Positions 1 through 8,442 of a stretch of 64,000 bases of DNA are shown piece after piece. The DNA lies in NCBI GenBank assembly GCA_025465355.1, contig JAODNN010000104.1, positions 56,534 through 120,533 of the forward strand, written 5' to 3'. Position 1 is the stretch's first letter; each line of letters begins with the position of its first letter. Source of the stretch: Blastococcus sp. (GTDB taxonomy: Bacteria > Actinomycetota > Actinomycetes > Mycobacteriales > Geodermatophilaceae). Under the pieces are notes generated by a model. The model was not told the DNA's origin and searched no databases. It worked only from the letters and a program-made list of their open reading frames with translations. The position numbers and the translations under genes are program-made.

Positions 1-118
1 TCAACGCTCGGACCTTCCTCCGCGACGTTCAGGACGCGGGCCCACGGCCCGCCTGGCTCCGATCATGGAGGTTACTGGGCGGTAACGCGGACGCGAGCCG
101 AGGGGCGGGTGACGCCGC
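1..118 (-). promoter_or_regulatory. Left-edge 5' region of a gene lying outside the window
   Basis: No gene is complete here. On the minus strand a strong ribosome binding site, GGAGGAAGG (21 to 13), is followed 8 nt later by a TTG (4 to 2), so a minus-strand gene probably starts at or just beyond the left edge. The operator-like palindrome at 71-86 lies upstream of it. An in-frame ATG at 66 gives only 21 codons before a stop, so I do not call that reading frame a gene. The identity of the neighbouring gene cannot be read from this window. Confidence 0.4.
71..86. promoter_or_regulatory. Operator-like palindrome GTTACY-N4-GGTARC, copy 1
   Basis: The 16 bases read GTTACT GGGC GGTAAC: two 6-bp arms around a 4-bp spacer, five of six arm positions being perfectly complementary. 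The same 6-4-6 design recurs at 30850-30865, 39311-39326 and 44554-44569. Here it lies upstream of the ribosome binding site of the gene beyond the left edge, so that gene is its likely target. Dyad size and symmetry fit a dimeric regulator such as a TetR-family protein; the regulator is not identified. Confidence 0.5.
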
Positions 119-1270
119 TCACGCCGCCCCGTCGGCGTCCGTGACAGTGGGCTCCACGGGCGCGACGAGCACCGGCCGGTCGGCGGGGCGGACGGTGACC
201 AGCGTCCCCGGGGTGAGGTCGGCGCTCGAGGCGCTGGGGACGTCGATCTTCACCTCGACGCCGTCCGGCAGCGCCACCGCGACGCGCGTGCTGGCGCCGG
301 AGAACGTGCGGGTCACGACCCGGCCGGCCCCGGCGGCGTCCGCCGACACCTGCAGCGACTCAGGCCGGACGAGGGCGACCACCGGACCGGAGGCCGGCGC
401 GGAGCCGGCCAGCAGACGGCGGGTCCCGAGCAGCTCCACCTCGCCGCCACTGACGGTCGCGGGCAGCCGGTTCATCGTGCCGACGAACTCGGCCACGAAC
501 GCGGTCGCGGGCCGCTCGTACAGCTCGTCGGGCGAGGCGATCTGCTCCAGCCGGCCGCTGCGCATCACCCCGACACGATCGGCGACCGAGAGCGCCTCGG
601 ACTGGTCGTGGGTGACGAAGACGGTCGTGATGCCGAGCTCGAGCTGGATCCGGCGGATCTCCTCACGCAACTGGACGCGCACCTGGGCGTCCAGCGCGGA
701 CAGCGGCTCGTCGAGCAGCAGCACCTGAGGAGCCACGGCAAGTGCCCGGGCCAGCGCAACCCGCTGCTGCTGGCCGCCCGACAACTGGTGCGGGTACCGG
801 TTCCCCCGGTCGGCGAGGCCCACCAGCTCCAGCAGCTCGGCGGCCCGGCCGGCCCGCTCGGCCTTGCCCCGGCGGCGCACCCGCAGGCCGAACGCGACGT
901 TGTCGGCCACGGTGAGGTTCGGGAACAGGCTGTAGGCCTGGAAGACCATGCCCATGTCCCGCTTGCTCGCCGGGACGTCGGTGATGTCCCGCCCACCGAG
1001 GAGCACCCGGCCCTCGTCGGGCCGGTCGAACCCCGCGATCGCCCGCAGCGCCGTCGTCTTGCCGCAGCCCGACGGGCCCAGCAGCGCCAGGAACTCGCCG
1101 CCGTCGATGTCGAGATCCAGGCCGTCGAGCGCCAGCACCGAGCCGTACCGGCGGGTCAGCCCCTCCAGCCGCACGCCGACCCCGGGCCGGTCCCGAAGCT
1201 CGGCGGTGCTTCCGGACCTGCTGCCTGCCGGCATCTCGCTCTCGGCGGTGGTGGCGGCGGACGCCGTCAT
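119..1270 (-). CDS. ABC importer ATP-binding subunit (PotA/FbpC type)
   Basis: This 383-aa cytoplasmic ATPase energises the importer formed with the three genes upstream. It shows Walker A (GPSGCGKTT), the signature LSGGQQQRVALARAL, Walker B (VLLLDEPLSALD) and the switch His in THDQSEALS, followed by a C-terminal TOBE-like region of about 120 residues typical of ATPases for iron, polyamine, phosphonate and related importers. I chose the ATG at 1270 because it overlaps the upstream permease stop as ATGA; the open frame runs 20 codons further but lacks a better start. It is the last gene of a four-gene operon. The substrate cannot be told from this subunit. Confidence 0.93.
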   Translation of the reverse strand: MTASAATTAESEMPAGSRSGSTAELRDRPGVGVRLEGLTRRYGSVLALDGLDLDIDGGEFLALLGPSGCGKTTALRAIAGFDRPDEGRVLLGGRDITDVPASKRDMGMVFQAYSLFPNLTVADNVAFGLRVRRRGKAERAGRAAELLELVGLADRGNRYPHQLSGGQQQRVALARALAVAPQVLLLDEPLSALDAQVRVQLREEIRRIQLELGITTVFVTHDQSEALSVADRVGVMRSGRLEQIASPDELYERPATAFVAEFVGTMNRLPATVSGGEVELLGTRRLLAGSAPASGPVVALVRPESLQVSADAAGAGRVVTRTFSGASTRVAVALPDGVEVKIDVPSASSADLTPGTLVTVRPADRPVLVAPVEPTVTDADGAA

Positions 1271-2166
1271 GAGGTCTCCTTCGTGTCGCGCCGGCGGTCC
1301 AGCGCGGAGATCAGCAGCAGCAGGCCCCACGTCACCATCAGGGCGAGCACCGAGACCGCCACCGACAACTGCGGTGCGGACCCCGAGATCTTGACGATCC
1401 AGGTCGGGAAGGTCTCGAAGCCCAGGATCGACGCGATCGTGAACTCGCCCATCACCAGGGCGAGGGTCAGGAACGAGGCGTTGAGCACCGACGTGCGCAG
1501 CACCGGCAGGACGACCGACAGCAACACCCGTGGCCAGGACGCGCCCAGGCTGCGGCCGGCCTCGGTGAGGGTGCGCAGGTCGGCTCCACGCACGCCGGCG
1601 TCCAGCGCGCGGTAGACGAAGGGCATGGCCAGGACCACGTAGACCAGCACCAGGATCCAGGGCAGCGCCGGCTTCTGGAGGGCGAAGAACGCCTGCGCCA
1701 GCGGAGTGTTCAGGAAGTAGTCGGGCGCCCAGGACAACACGCTGCGCACGCCGACGACCAAGGCGATCGGCGGCAGCACGAGCGGCAGGAGCGTGAGCAG
1801 TTCGACCGTCGTCCGCATCCGCCGCAGCCGCAGCTCCACCAGGACGACGGTCGGGACCATGAGCGCCAGCACGATCAGCACGGTGAGGACGGCGAGGATC
1901 AGCGAGCGGGTGAACGCCACGGCGAAGCCGGGGGACGACGGGATGCCGGTGTAGAACTCGGCGGTCAGCCCGCCTCCGCCCCGGCGCACGGTGAACAGCA
2001 CCGACGCCGCGATCGGCACCACGAAGTAGAGGCCGAGCACGAGGAGGACGGCGAACCGCCAGGCTCCCGCTCCGCGCCGACCCCGGCGCAGCGCGGTCGG
2101 CGGCGCTACTCCCCCGGCGCCCGCCACGCCGGCGGCGCCGACCCCGGTGGTGCCGAGCGCCGTCAC
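1267..2166 (-). CDS. ABC importer permease (second permease)
   Basis: A 299-aa inner-membrane permease of the binding-protein-dependent transport family. After a Gly/Ala-rich cytoplasmic N-terminus of about 35 residues, a first membrane helix (VLLVLGLYFVVPIAASVLF) begins, and five further hydrophobic segments follow. The helix-loop that docks on the ATPase is around EAGRSLGASWPRVLLSVVLP, a good match to the EAA motif. The start is the GTG at 2166, which overlaps the stop of the first permease as GTGA; the open frame continues far upstream, but only as a shadow of that gene. Its own stop overlaps the ATPase start (ATGA), so translation is probably coupled. Confidence 0.9.
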   Translation of the reverse strand: MTALGTTGVGAAGVAGAGGVAPPTALRRGRRGAGAWRFAVLLVLGLYFVVPIAASVLFTVRRGGGGLTAEFYTGIPSSPGFAVAFTRSLILAVLTVLIVLALMVPTVVLVELRLRRMRTTVELLTLLPLVLPPIALVVGVRSVLSWAPDYFLNTPLAQAFFALQKPALPWILVLVYVVLAMPFVYRALDAGVRGADLRTLTEAGRSLGASWPRVLLSVVLPVLRTSVLNASFLTLALVMGEFTIASILGFETFPTWIVKISGSAPQLSVAVSVLALMVTWGLLLLISALDRRRDTKETS

Positions 2167-3071
2167 GACAGCCACCGCTGGGTGCGCCGTTGCACCCAGG
2201 CGTAGAAGGCCATCACGACGCCGATCAGCAGCATCATCCCGAGCGCCAGCGCCTTGCCCAGGCTCTCCGCACCGACGACGACGTTGCTCGACAGCGCGTC
2301 GGAGATCTGCAGGGTGACCAGCGGGATGCTGCTGCCGACGAGGGCGTACGCGGTGGCGTACGCGGCGAACGCGGAGGCGAACAGCAGCATCGTCGCGCCG
2401 ATGACCGGCGGCGCGAGCACCGGGCCACCGACGTGCCGCCAGTACTGCCAGCCGGAGGCACCCAGATTGTCCGACGCCTCCCGCCACTGGGGGCGCAGCG
2501 CCTCGAGCGCGGGCGTGATCGTCAGCACCATCAGTGGGATCAGGAAGTAGAGGTAGACCAGCGCCAGACCCGTCATCGAGAAGAGCGAGAAGCCGCCCAG
2601 CCCGATGCCGAGAGTGTTGGTGAGGAAGACCGTCAGAACCCCGGCGTTGCCGATGGTCGCGAGGAACGCGAACGCCAGGGGGACGCCACCGAAGTTGGCC
2701 AGCACGCCCGACGCGGTCAGCACCAGACGGCGCAGGAGCAGATTGCGCCGGGTGCGCGAGATCGCCACAGCCAGGGCGAGGCCGAGGACGGCGCCGAGCA
2801 CCGCGGTGATCACCGACAGCTCCAGGCTGCCGAGGTAGGCCCGCCGGTAGGGGCCCTTGGTGACCGCGACGATCGACGCGGTCGACCACGAGGTCTGGAA
2901 CGTGGTCGGGTCCGTGGTGCGGAACGCCTCGATGGCGACCACGACGACGGGCAGCAGCAGGAACACCGCGATGTAGAGGAAGAACGGCAGCGCGCCGAGC
3001 GCGACCAGTGCACGGCCGCGCCGGCCCCCGCTGCGGGGGGCCGGCGCGGTCGTTCCGGATGCGGTACTCAG
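2163..3071 (-). CDS. ABC importer permease (first permease), probable CTG start
   Basis: A 302-aa multi-spanning permease with an EAA-like segment (DNLGASGWQYWRHVGGPVLAP) near residue 195. No ATG, GTG or TTG lies in frame between the binding-protein stop and the GTG at 2966, yet starting at 2966 would cut the first membrane helix (ALGALPFFLYIAVFLLLPVV) in half. The in-frame CTG at 3071 overlaps the upstream TGA as CTGA and has GGAG 8 nt before it. Starting there restores the helix and a normal basic N-terminus (GGRRGR). I therefore call CTG, with moderate confidence in the start and high confidence in the gene. Confidence 0.85.
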   Translation of the reverse strand: MSTASGTTAPAPRSGGRRGRALVALGALPFFLYIAVFLLLPVVVVAIEAFRTTDPTTFQTSWSTASIVAVTKGPYRRAYLGSLELSVITAVLGAVLGLALAVAISRTRRNLLLRRLVLTASGVLANFGGVPLAFAFLATIGNAGVLTVFLTNTLGIGLGGFSLFSMTGLALVYLYFLIPLMVLTITPALEALRPQWREASDNLGASGWQYWRHVGGPVLAPPVIGATMLLFASAFAAYATAYALVGSSIPLVTLQISDALSSNVVVGAESLGKALALGMMLLIGVVMAFYAWVQRRTQRWLS

Positions 3072-4213
3072 CCCGACATCTCCGCGTTCCAGCGATCGGC
3101 GACCACCTTCTGGGCCGCCGTCTGCTGGGCCTGGGTCGGGAACTCGACCGATCCCGAGACCTCGGGCAGCGCCTTGAGGGCGGCGGCGTCGGCGGTGCCG
3201 GCCTTCTTCATCGCGTCCAGCCGGACCGGACGGGAGTGGCCCTGCAGCCAGATGTTCTGCCCCTCGTCGCTGTAGAGGAACTCCTCCCAGAGGCGCGCGG
3301 CCGCCGGGTGCGGGGCGAACTTGCTGATGGCCTGGTTGTAGTAGCTGCCGAACACGCCATCGGTCGGAACGTTGACCTCGAAGGTCACGCCGGCCTTCTT
3401 CAGGGTGTCGACCTGGCCGAGGTTGGCGTAGTCCCAGTCGATCGAGATCGGCGTCTCACCGCTCTGCACCGTGGCCGGGGTGATCTCGACCGGGTTGAAG
3501 TTGCCGGCCTTCTTCACCGAGACGAAGAAGTCGATCCCCTTGCCGATGTCGTCCAGGCTGCCGCCGTTGGCCAGCGAGGCGGCCCATACGCCGCTGAACG
3601 CCGCGCCCGCCTTCGTCGGGTTGCCGTTGAGGGCCACCTGCTTGGCGTACTGCGGGTCGAGCAGCTCCTTGAAGGAGGTCGGGCAGACCTTCACCTTCTG
3701 CGTGTTGCAGCCGATCGAGATGAAGCCGCCGTAATCGTTGTACCAGTTGCCCTTCGGGTCCTTCTGGTTGTCGGGGATGTCCCCCCACGTGGCCACCTGG
3801 TAGGGCGCGGTCAGCTTCTGCGCGGCCGCCTGCAGCGCGAAGCTCGCGCTGACGTCGAGGACGTCGGGGGCGCGATCCTGCCCCTTCTGGCTGGTGACGG
3901 CGTTGAGCTCGTCTGAGCTGGAGCCGTCGGGCAGCGCGCTGTTGATCTTGATGCCGTACTTGTCCGTGAACGCCTTGAGCATCGCGCCGTAGTTGGCCCA
4001 GCTCGGGGGCAGCGCGATGACGTTGAGCGTCCCCTCGGCCTTTGCGGCCTTCACCAGGGCGTCCATCCCACCGACGTCCTTGGCGGAGGTCGCGGTGGCG
4101 GCGTTGGTCCCGCCCCCGGTGCCCCCGGTTCCGGCGCCGCTCGAGCCGCAGGCGGTGAGGGCCAGCCCGGCAGTGACGGCCACGACGGCCGCTCGCAGGG
4201 TGCTTCGTCGCAC
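3068..4213 (-). CDS. ABC importer substrate-binding lipoprotein
   Basis: A 381-aa extracellular solute-binding protein of family 1. The N-terminus has a basic start, a hydrophobic core and a lipobox LTAC, so it should be a lipid-anchored protein outside the membrane. A low-complexity Gly/Thr/Ala linker (about residues 25-45) leads into the two-lobed binding domain, which begins near LNVIALPPSWANYGAMLKAF. The start is the GTG at 4213, with AGGAGG 4 nt upstream. It is first in the operon before two permeases and the ATPase. Related proteins bind iron, polyamines, phosphonates or thiamine; I cannot decide the ligand from the sequence. Confidence 0.9.
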   Translation of the reverse strand: MRRSTLRAAVVAVTAGLALTACGSSGAGTGGTGGGTNAATATSAKDVGGMDALVKAAKAEGTLNVIALPPSWANYGAMLKAFTDKYGIKINSALPDGSSSDELNAVTSQKGQDRAPDVLDVSASFALQAAAQKLTAPYQVATWGDIPDNQKDPKGNWYNDYGGFISIGCNTQKVKVCPTSFKELLDPQYAKQVALNGNPTKAGAAFSGVWAASLANGGSLDDIGKGIDFFVSVKKAGNFNPVEITPATVQSGETPISIDWDYANLGQVDTLKKAGVTFEVNVPTDGVFGSYYNQAISKFAPHPAAARLWEEFLYSDEGQNIWLQGHSRPVRLDAMKKAGTADAAALKALPEVSGSVEFPTQAQQTAAQKVVADRWNAEMSG

Positions 4214-4400
4214 GTGTCCTCCTGGTAGTGGTGCCGCGTCGCACCGATCATGGTGCCGCTACGCGCTGGGCCTCGATGACCCGGTCCGCGCAACCTGGCC
4301 GATTGTGGCCGACGGATCGACTCCCGGGGCAGTTACGCGACCCGAACGTGACCTGGCCATTCGGTGAACCCGTACGGAACGGGTGTCCGGCGCCGATACC

Positions 4401-5186
4401 TCACCGGCCGGTGAACTGCGCCTTCCCCGGCCCGTTCTCGAGGAACGAGCGCATCCCGGTCTTCTGGTCCTCGGTGTCGAACAGCTCGGCGAACAACCGG
4501 CTCTCCAGCGCGAGCCCTTCCTCGATGGGCAGCTCGAGCCCCTCGTCGATGGCCTGCTTGGCCGCGGCCAGGGCCCGCGGCGGACCGGCGGCGAACTTGC
4601 GGGCCATCGCCACAGCGGTGGAGTAGACCTCGTCGTCGGGCACGACCGCGTCGGCCAGGCCGATCTCCAGGGCCTCGTCCGCGCCCACGTGCCGGCCGGT
4701 GAAGATCAGGTCCTTGGCCTTGGCCGGGCCGACGAGCCGGGCCATCCGCTGGGTGCCGCCCGCGCCGGGGATGACGCCGAGCAGGATCTCGGGCTGGCCG
4801 ACCTTGGCCGACGCCCCGAGCACTCGGAAGTCGGCGCACAGCGCCAGCTCGTAGCCGCCGCCGAGCGCATACCCGGTGATGGCGGCGATGACCGGCTTGG
4901 GGATCCGGGCGACCTCGGTGAACGACGCGGTGAGCTCGCGCCCCCAGGCGACCATGCCGGTGCCGTCCAGCTCGGACATCGACGTGATGTCGGCGCCCGC
5001 CGCGAAGACGCGCTCCCCGCCGTAGAGGACGACGGCCCGCACGTCCTCGCGTCGGCCGGCCTCCAGGGCCGCGACCCGGACCTCCTGGAACAGCTGCTCG
5101 TTGATCGCGTTCATCTTCGGCCGGTCGAGCCGGATCGTGCCGACCCCGTCCTCTACCTGCAGGGTCACGAATTCGGGATCAGCCAT
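4401..5186 (-). CDS. Enoyl-CoA hydratase/isomerase (crotonase)
   Basis: A 261-aa crotonase-fold enzyme predicted to hydrate 2-enoyl-CoA esters in beta-oxidation or in the C4 acyl-CoA steps of this window. The oxyanion-hole motif AAGADI is present, and both catalytic glutamates are in place: one in GGGYELALCAD and one in PEILLGVIPGAGGTQR. Length is normal for the family. The ATG at 5186 has no ribosome binding site, but a TAGGGT -10 box ends 6 nt upstream, so the mRNA may be leaderless. It lies downstream of a palindromic element that ends the neighbouring ABC ATPase gene and is probably a separate transcription unit. Confidence 0.93.
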   Translation of the reverse strand: MADPEFVTLQVEDGVGTIRLDRPKMNAINEQLFQEVRVAALEAGRREDVRAVVLYGGERVFAAGADITSMSELDGTGMVAWGRELTASFTEVARIPKPVIAAITGYALGGGYELALCADFRVLGASAKVGQPEILLGVIPGAGGTQRMARLVGPAKAKDLIFTGRHVGADEALEIGLADAVVPDDEVYSTAVAMARKFAAGPPRALAAAKQAIDEGLELPIEEGLALESRLFAELFDTEDQKTGMRSFLENGPGKAQFTGR

Positions 5187-5199
5187 GCAGGCACCCTAA

Positions 5200-5255
5200 G
5201 GCCCCGCTGCAGGGTCCCGCCGCGAGCCTGCGAGCGGTGGGGGGCAGGGGGGTCC
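5200..5255 (-). repeat. Stop-adjacent palindromic element, copy 1
   Basis: Read on the minus strand, the element begins GGACCCCCC 4 nt after the TGA of the ABC ATPase gene at 5260 and closes with GCAGCGGGGCC. Outer arms GGACCCC/GGGGCC and inner CCCGC/GCGGG segments can pair around a loop with the conserved core CTCGCAGGCTCGCGG. It is one of nine related loci in the window. A hairpin this size fits a transcription terminator or 3' mRNA stabiliser; it has no U-run. Confidence 0.75.
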
Positions 5256-5259
5256 TCGT

Positions 5260-6072
5260 TCACGCCGCCCGTCGGGCGGTGAAGCGGCCTGCAGTCCTGG
5301 TCAGGGCCAGCCCGATCCCGAAGGTCTCCGACAGGGCGGCGTCCGTGAGGACGTCGTCCGCCGGTCCCGCAGTCACGATCTGGCCGTCGCGGAGCAGGAG
5401 GGCGTGGGTGTAGCCGGGTGGGATCTCCTCGACGTGGTGGGTGACGAGCACCTGCGCCGGGGCGTAGTGGTAACGGGCCAGGTCCGACAGCCGGGCCACG
5501 AGGTCCTCCCGCCCGCCGAGGTCGAGACCGGCGCCCGGCTCGTCGAGCAGCAGCAGCTCGGGATCGGGCATCAGCGCGCGGGCGATCTGCACCCGCTTGC
5601 GCTCACCCTCGCTGAGCGTGCCGAAGGTCCGGGTGGCCAGCGGGGCGACACCCCACTGCTCCATGAGCAGAGCCGCGCGGGTCAGGTCGTGGACGTCGTA
5701 CTGCTCCCGCCAGCGGCCGACGACGGCGTAGCCCGCCGACACCACGATGTCGCCGGTCCGCTCCGAGGGCTGGAGGCGCTGAGCCAGGGCCGCGCTGGTC
5801 AGCCCGATGCGGGGGCGGAGCTCGAAGACGTCGACCGCACCGAGGGTCTCCCCCAGCAGCCGGACCTCTCCGCGGGTGGGGTGCATGAGGGCGGCGGCGA
5901 GCTGCAGGAGCGTTGTCTTCCCCGCGCCGTTGGGCCCGAGAATCACCCAGCGTTGGTCGGCCTCGACGGTCCAGTCGAGCCCGCGCAGGAGGTGTGTCTC
6001 CCCTCGAACGACGTCGACCCCGGACATCTCGACGACAGCCCCGAGGGCGCCTGTGCTCGACACATCCCCCAT
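5260..6072 (-). CDS. Stand-alone ABC ATP-binding protein (ModF/COG1119-like)
   Basis: A 270-aa ATPase with Walker A (GPNGAGKTT), a variant signature (LSEGERKRVQIARAL), Walker B (ELLLLDEPGAGLD) and switch His (THHVEEIP). The LSEGE signature and the overall pattern resemble the COG1119 group of solitary ATPases often annotated as molybdenum or iron transport components. No permease or binding protein lies nearby, so the partner and substrate are unknown. The ATG at 6072 is chosen; a second ATG at 6027 is also possible. It is divergent from glgX across 62 bp, and a palindromic element follows its stop codon closely. Confidence 0.85.
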   Translation of the reverse strand: MGDVSSTGALGAVVEMSGVDVVRGETHLLRGLDWTVEADQRWVILGPNGAGKTTLLQLAAALMHPTRGEVRLLGETLGAVDVFELRPRIGLTSAALAQRLQPSERTGDIVVSAGYAVVGRWREQYDVHDLTRAALLMEQWGVAPLATRTFGTLSEGERKRVQIARALMPDPELLLLDEPGAGLDLGGREDLVARLSDLARYHYAPAQVLVTHHVEEIPPGYTHALLLRDGQIVTAGPADDVLTDAALSETFGIGLALTRTAGRFTARRAA

Positions 6073-6134
6073 CCAACCAACCCCAGGGCACTGACCTGCG
6101 GCCCGACTCGGCCGAGACTTGGCACTATCAGGGA

Positions 6135-8285
6135 GTGGCCCGACGTCCAACTGGTGAGGTCCTACCCGGTTCTCCCTCTCCGCTCGGCGCGCACTGGGAC
6201 GGGACGGGCACCAATTTCGCGCTGTGGGCCGCCGACGCGCAGGCGGTCGACCTCTGCCTCTTCGACGAGGACGGGACCGAGGATCGCTACCGACTGGAGG
6301 ACACCACCCACCAGGTCTGGCACGGCCGGCTCAACGGCGTCGGGCCGGGCCAGCGTTACGGCTACCGGGTCCACGGCGCGTACGACCCCCCGTCAGGGCA
6401 CCGGCACAACCCGGCCAAGTTGCTGCTGGACCCCTATGCCCGAGCAGTCGACGGCGAGCTCACCCTGCATCCCGCGCTGTTCGGCTACGCCGGGGACGCC
6501 GTCGACGGGGTCGCGATCGACCGGCAGGACTCCGCGCCGTTCATGCCGCGGGGCGTGGTGGTGCACGATCCGTTCCCCTGGAACGGCGACCGACCCCCGC
6601 GCACCTCGTGGTCGGACACCGTGATCTACGAGCTGCACGTCAAGGGCGCCACCGCACTGCACCCGGACGTTCCCCCTGCGCTACGCGGCACCTACGCCGG
6701 CCTTGCGCACCCGGCGTTCATCGAGCACCTGAAGGCGCTCGGCGTCACCGCGGTCGAACTCATGCCGGTGCACCACTTCGTCAGCGAGCCGCACCTGCTG
6801 CGCCGGGGCCTGTCCAACTACTGGGGGTACAACACCCTCGCCTACTTCGCCCCGCACGCCGGCTACAGCTCCTCGGGCAGCGCCGGCGGTCAGGTCACCG
6901 AGTTCAAGACGATGGTCAAGCAGCTGCACGCGGCCGGGATCGAGGTCATCCTCGACGTCGTCTACAACCACACGGCGGAGGGCGACCACACCGGCCCGAC
7001 GCTGTCGTTCAAGGGCATCGACAACCCCGGCTACTACCGGCTCGACGGCGGCAACCGCGCCCGCTACACCGACTACACCGGCTGCGGGAACACCCTCGAC
7101 GTCCGTCGTCCGGCCGTCCTCGCGCTGCTCATGGACTCGCTGCGCTACTGGGTCACCGAGATGCATGTCGACGGCTTCCGCTTCGACCTCGCCTCCGCGC
7201 TGGCCCGCTCGATGCACGACGTGGACCGGCTGTCGGCGTTCTTCGACGTGGTCCACCAGGACCCGGTGGTCAGCCAGGTCAAGCTGATCGCCGAGCCGTG
7301 GGACGTCGGGCCGGGGGGCTACCAGGTGGGCAACTTCCCCCCGCCCTGGACGGAGTGGAACGGCAAGTACCGCGACACCGTCCGCGACGTCTGGTCAGGG
7401 GCACACGTCGGGGTCCGCGACCTGGCCTACCGGCTCACCGGCTCCTCCGACCTGTACCGGTCCGACGGGCGCCGTCCGTTCGCCAGCATCAACTTCGTGA
7501 CCGCGCACGACGGGTTCACCCTCAACGACCTGGTCACCTACCAGCACAAGCGCAACGAGGCCAACGGCGAGGGCAACCGGGACGGCGAGAGCCACAACCG
7601 CAACTGGAACAGCGGCGTCGAGGGCCCCTGCGACGATCCGGACGTCCTCGCCCTGCGCGCGCGTCAGGTGCGCAACCACCTGGCCACGCTGCTGGTCTCC
7701 ACCGGCGTCCCGATGCTGACCGCCGGGGACGAACTCGGCCGCACGCAGCGCGGCAACAACAACGCGTACTGCCAGGACAACGACATCTCCTGGCTGGACT
7801 GGGAGAACGTCGACGCCGACCTGTTCGCCTTCGTCGGCCGCCTCATCGAGTTGCGCCGGTCGGCACCGGTCCTCCGGCAGGAGGTCTTCTTCGAGGGGCA
7901 CGAGATCAAGGGCACCGAGCTGCCTGGCACGGGGGGCACCCGCGACCTTGCCTGGTTCGCCCCCAACGGTGGCCAGCTGACCACCACCGACTGGTTCGAC
8001 ACCGGCCTGCAGACCCTCGGGATGTATCTCGACGGCCGCGGCATCCGGCACCGCGACCAGCACGGCCATGCGGTCGTGGACGACAGCTACCTGGTGCAGC
8101 TGCACGCCGGTCCCGATCCGGTCACCGTGCAGCTGCCCGGGCCGCCGTGGGCGGACGCCTACGAGCTGGTGGTCTCCACCGAGTACCCGACGGGAGCGCC
8201 GCCGGACCCGATCATCGTGGCCCCCGGCGCCGTGGAGCTTCCGGGCCGGACCGTCTGGGTGCTCAGGGTTCTGCGGAGGCCCTGA
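6135..8285 (+). CDS. glgX: Glycogen debranching enzyme GlgX/TreX
   Basis: A 716-aa GH13 enzyme that hydrolyses alpha-1,6 branches of phosphorylase-trimmed glycogen. An N-terminal CBM48 domain (about residues 10-110) precedes the catalytic barrel. The four GH13 regions are visible: DVVYNHTA; GFRFDLASAL with the nucleophile Asp; LIAEPWDVG with the acid Glu; and FVTAHDGFT with the transition-state His-Asp. The start is the GTG at 6135, which gives the usual short N-terminus ahead of PLGAHWDGTGTNF. A CACTAT hexamer 6 nt upstream suggests a leaderless message. It heads the alpha-glucan block and should work with GlgP, encoded nearby on the other strand. Confidence 0.95.
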   Translation: MARRPTGEVLPGSPSPLGAHWDGTGTNFALWAADAQAVDLCLFDEDGTEDRYRLEDTTHQVWHGRLNGVGPGQRYGYRVHGAYDPPSGHRHNPAKLLLDPYARAVDGELTLHPALFGYAGDAVDGVAIDRQDSAPFMPRGVVVHDPFPWNGDRPPRTSWSDTVIYELHVKGATALHPDVPPALRGTYAGLAHPAFIEHLKALGVTAVELMPVHHFVSEPHLLRRGLSNYWGYNTLAYFAPHAGYSSSGSAGGQVTEFKTMVKQLHAAGIEVILDVVYNHTAEGDHTGPTLSFKGIDNPGYYRLDGGNRARYTDYTGCGNTLDVRRPAVLALLMDSLRYWVTEMHVDGFRFDLASALARSMHDVDRLSAFFDVVHQDPVVSQVKLIAEPWDVGPGGYQVGNFPPPWTEWNGKYRDTVRDVWSGAHVGVRDLAYRLTGSSDLYRSDGRRPFASINFVTAHDGFTLNDLVTYQHKRNEANGEGNRDGESHNRNWNSGVEGPCDDPDVLALRARQVRNHLATLLVSTGVPMLTAGDELGRTQRGNNNAYCQDNDISWLDWENVDADLFAFVGRLIELRRSAPVLRQEVFFEGHEIKGTELPGTGGTRDLAWFAPNGGQLTTTDWFDTGLQTLGMYLDGRGIRHRDQHGHAVVDDSYLVQLHAGPDPVTVQLPGPPWADAYELVVSTEYPTGAPPDPIIVAPGAVELPGRTVWVLRVLRRP

Positions 8286-8442
8286 CCCCCCTGGTCGGGG
8301 ACGGGCCGGGTGACCGGAGTGCCCAGCCGACCACGACCGTCGTGCCGAGTGGGGCCCGGAGGGTCCCGCGCAGGCGCGACTCAACGGCTCCGCTCAGCCG
8401 GGGACGGCTCCTGGCCGCGGTGCGGCCCGGAGGGTCGCAGTG
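8286..8442. other. Convergent intergenic spacer with a 12-bp direct repeat
   Basis: This 157-bp gap separates the 3' ends of glgX and the FHA gene. It holds no reading frame that I believe. The 12-mer GCCCGGAGGGTC occurs twice (8354-8365 and 8425-8436). I see no clear long hairpin; termination signals for the two converging genes are presumably here but not obvious. Confidence 0.4.

Noticed and set aside
1..66. 21-codon minus-strand frame at the left edge
   Set aside because: It lacks a ribosome binding site and is too short; the ribosome binding site inside it instead serves a gene beyond the edge.
1267..2889. 540-codon version of the second ABC permease
   Set aside because: The first 240 codons are a shadow of the first permease; the GTGA junction at 2166 gives a normal-length protein.
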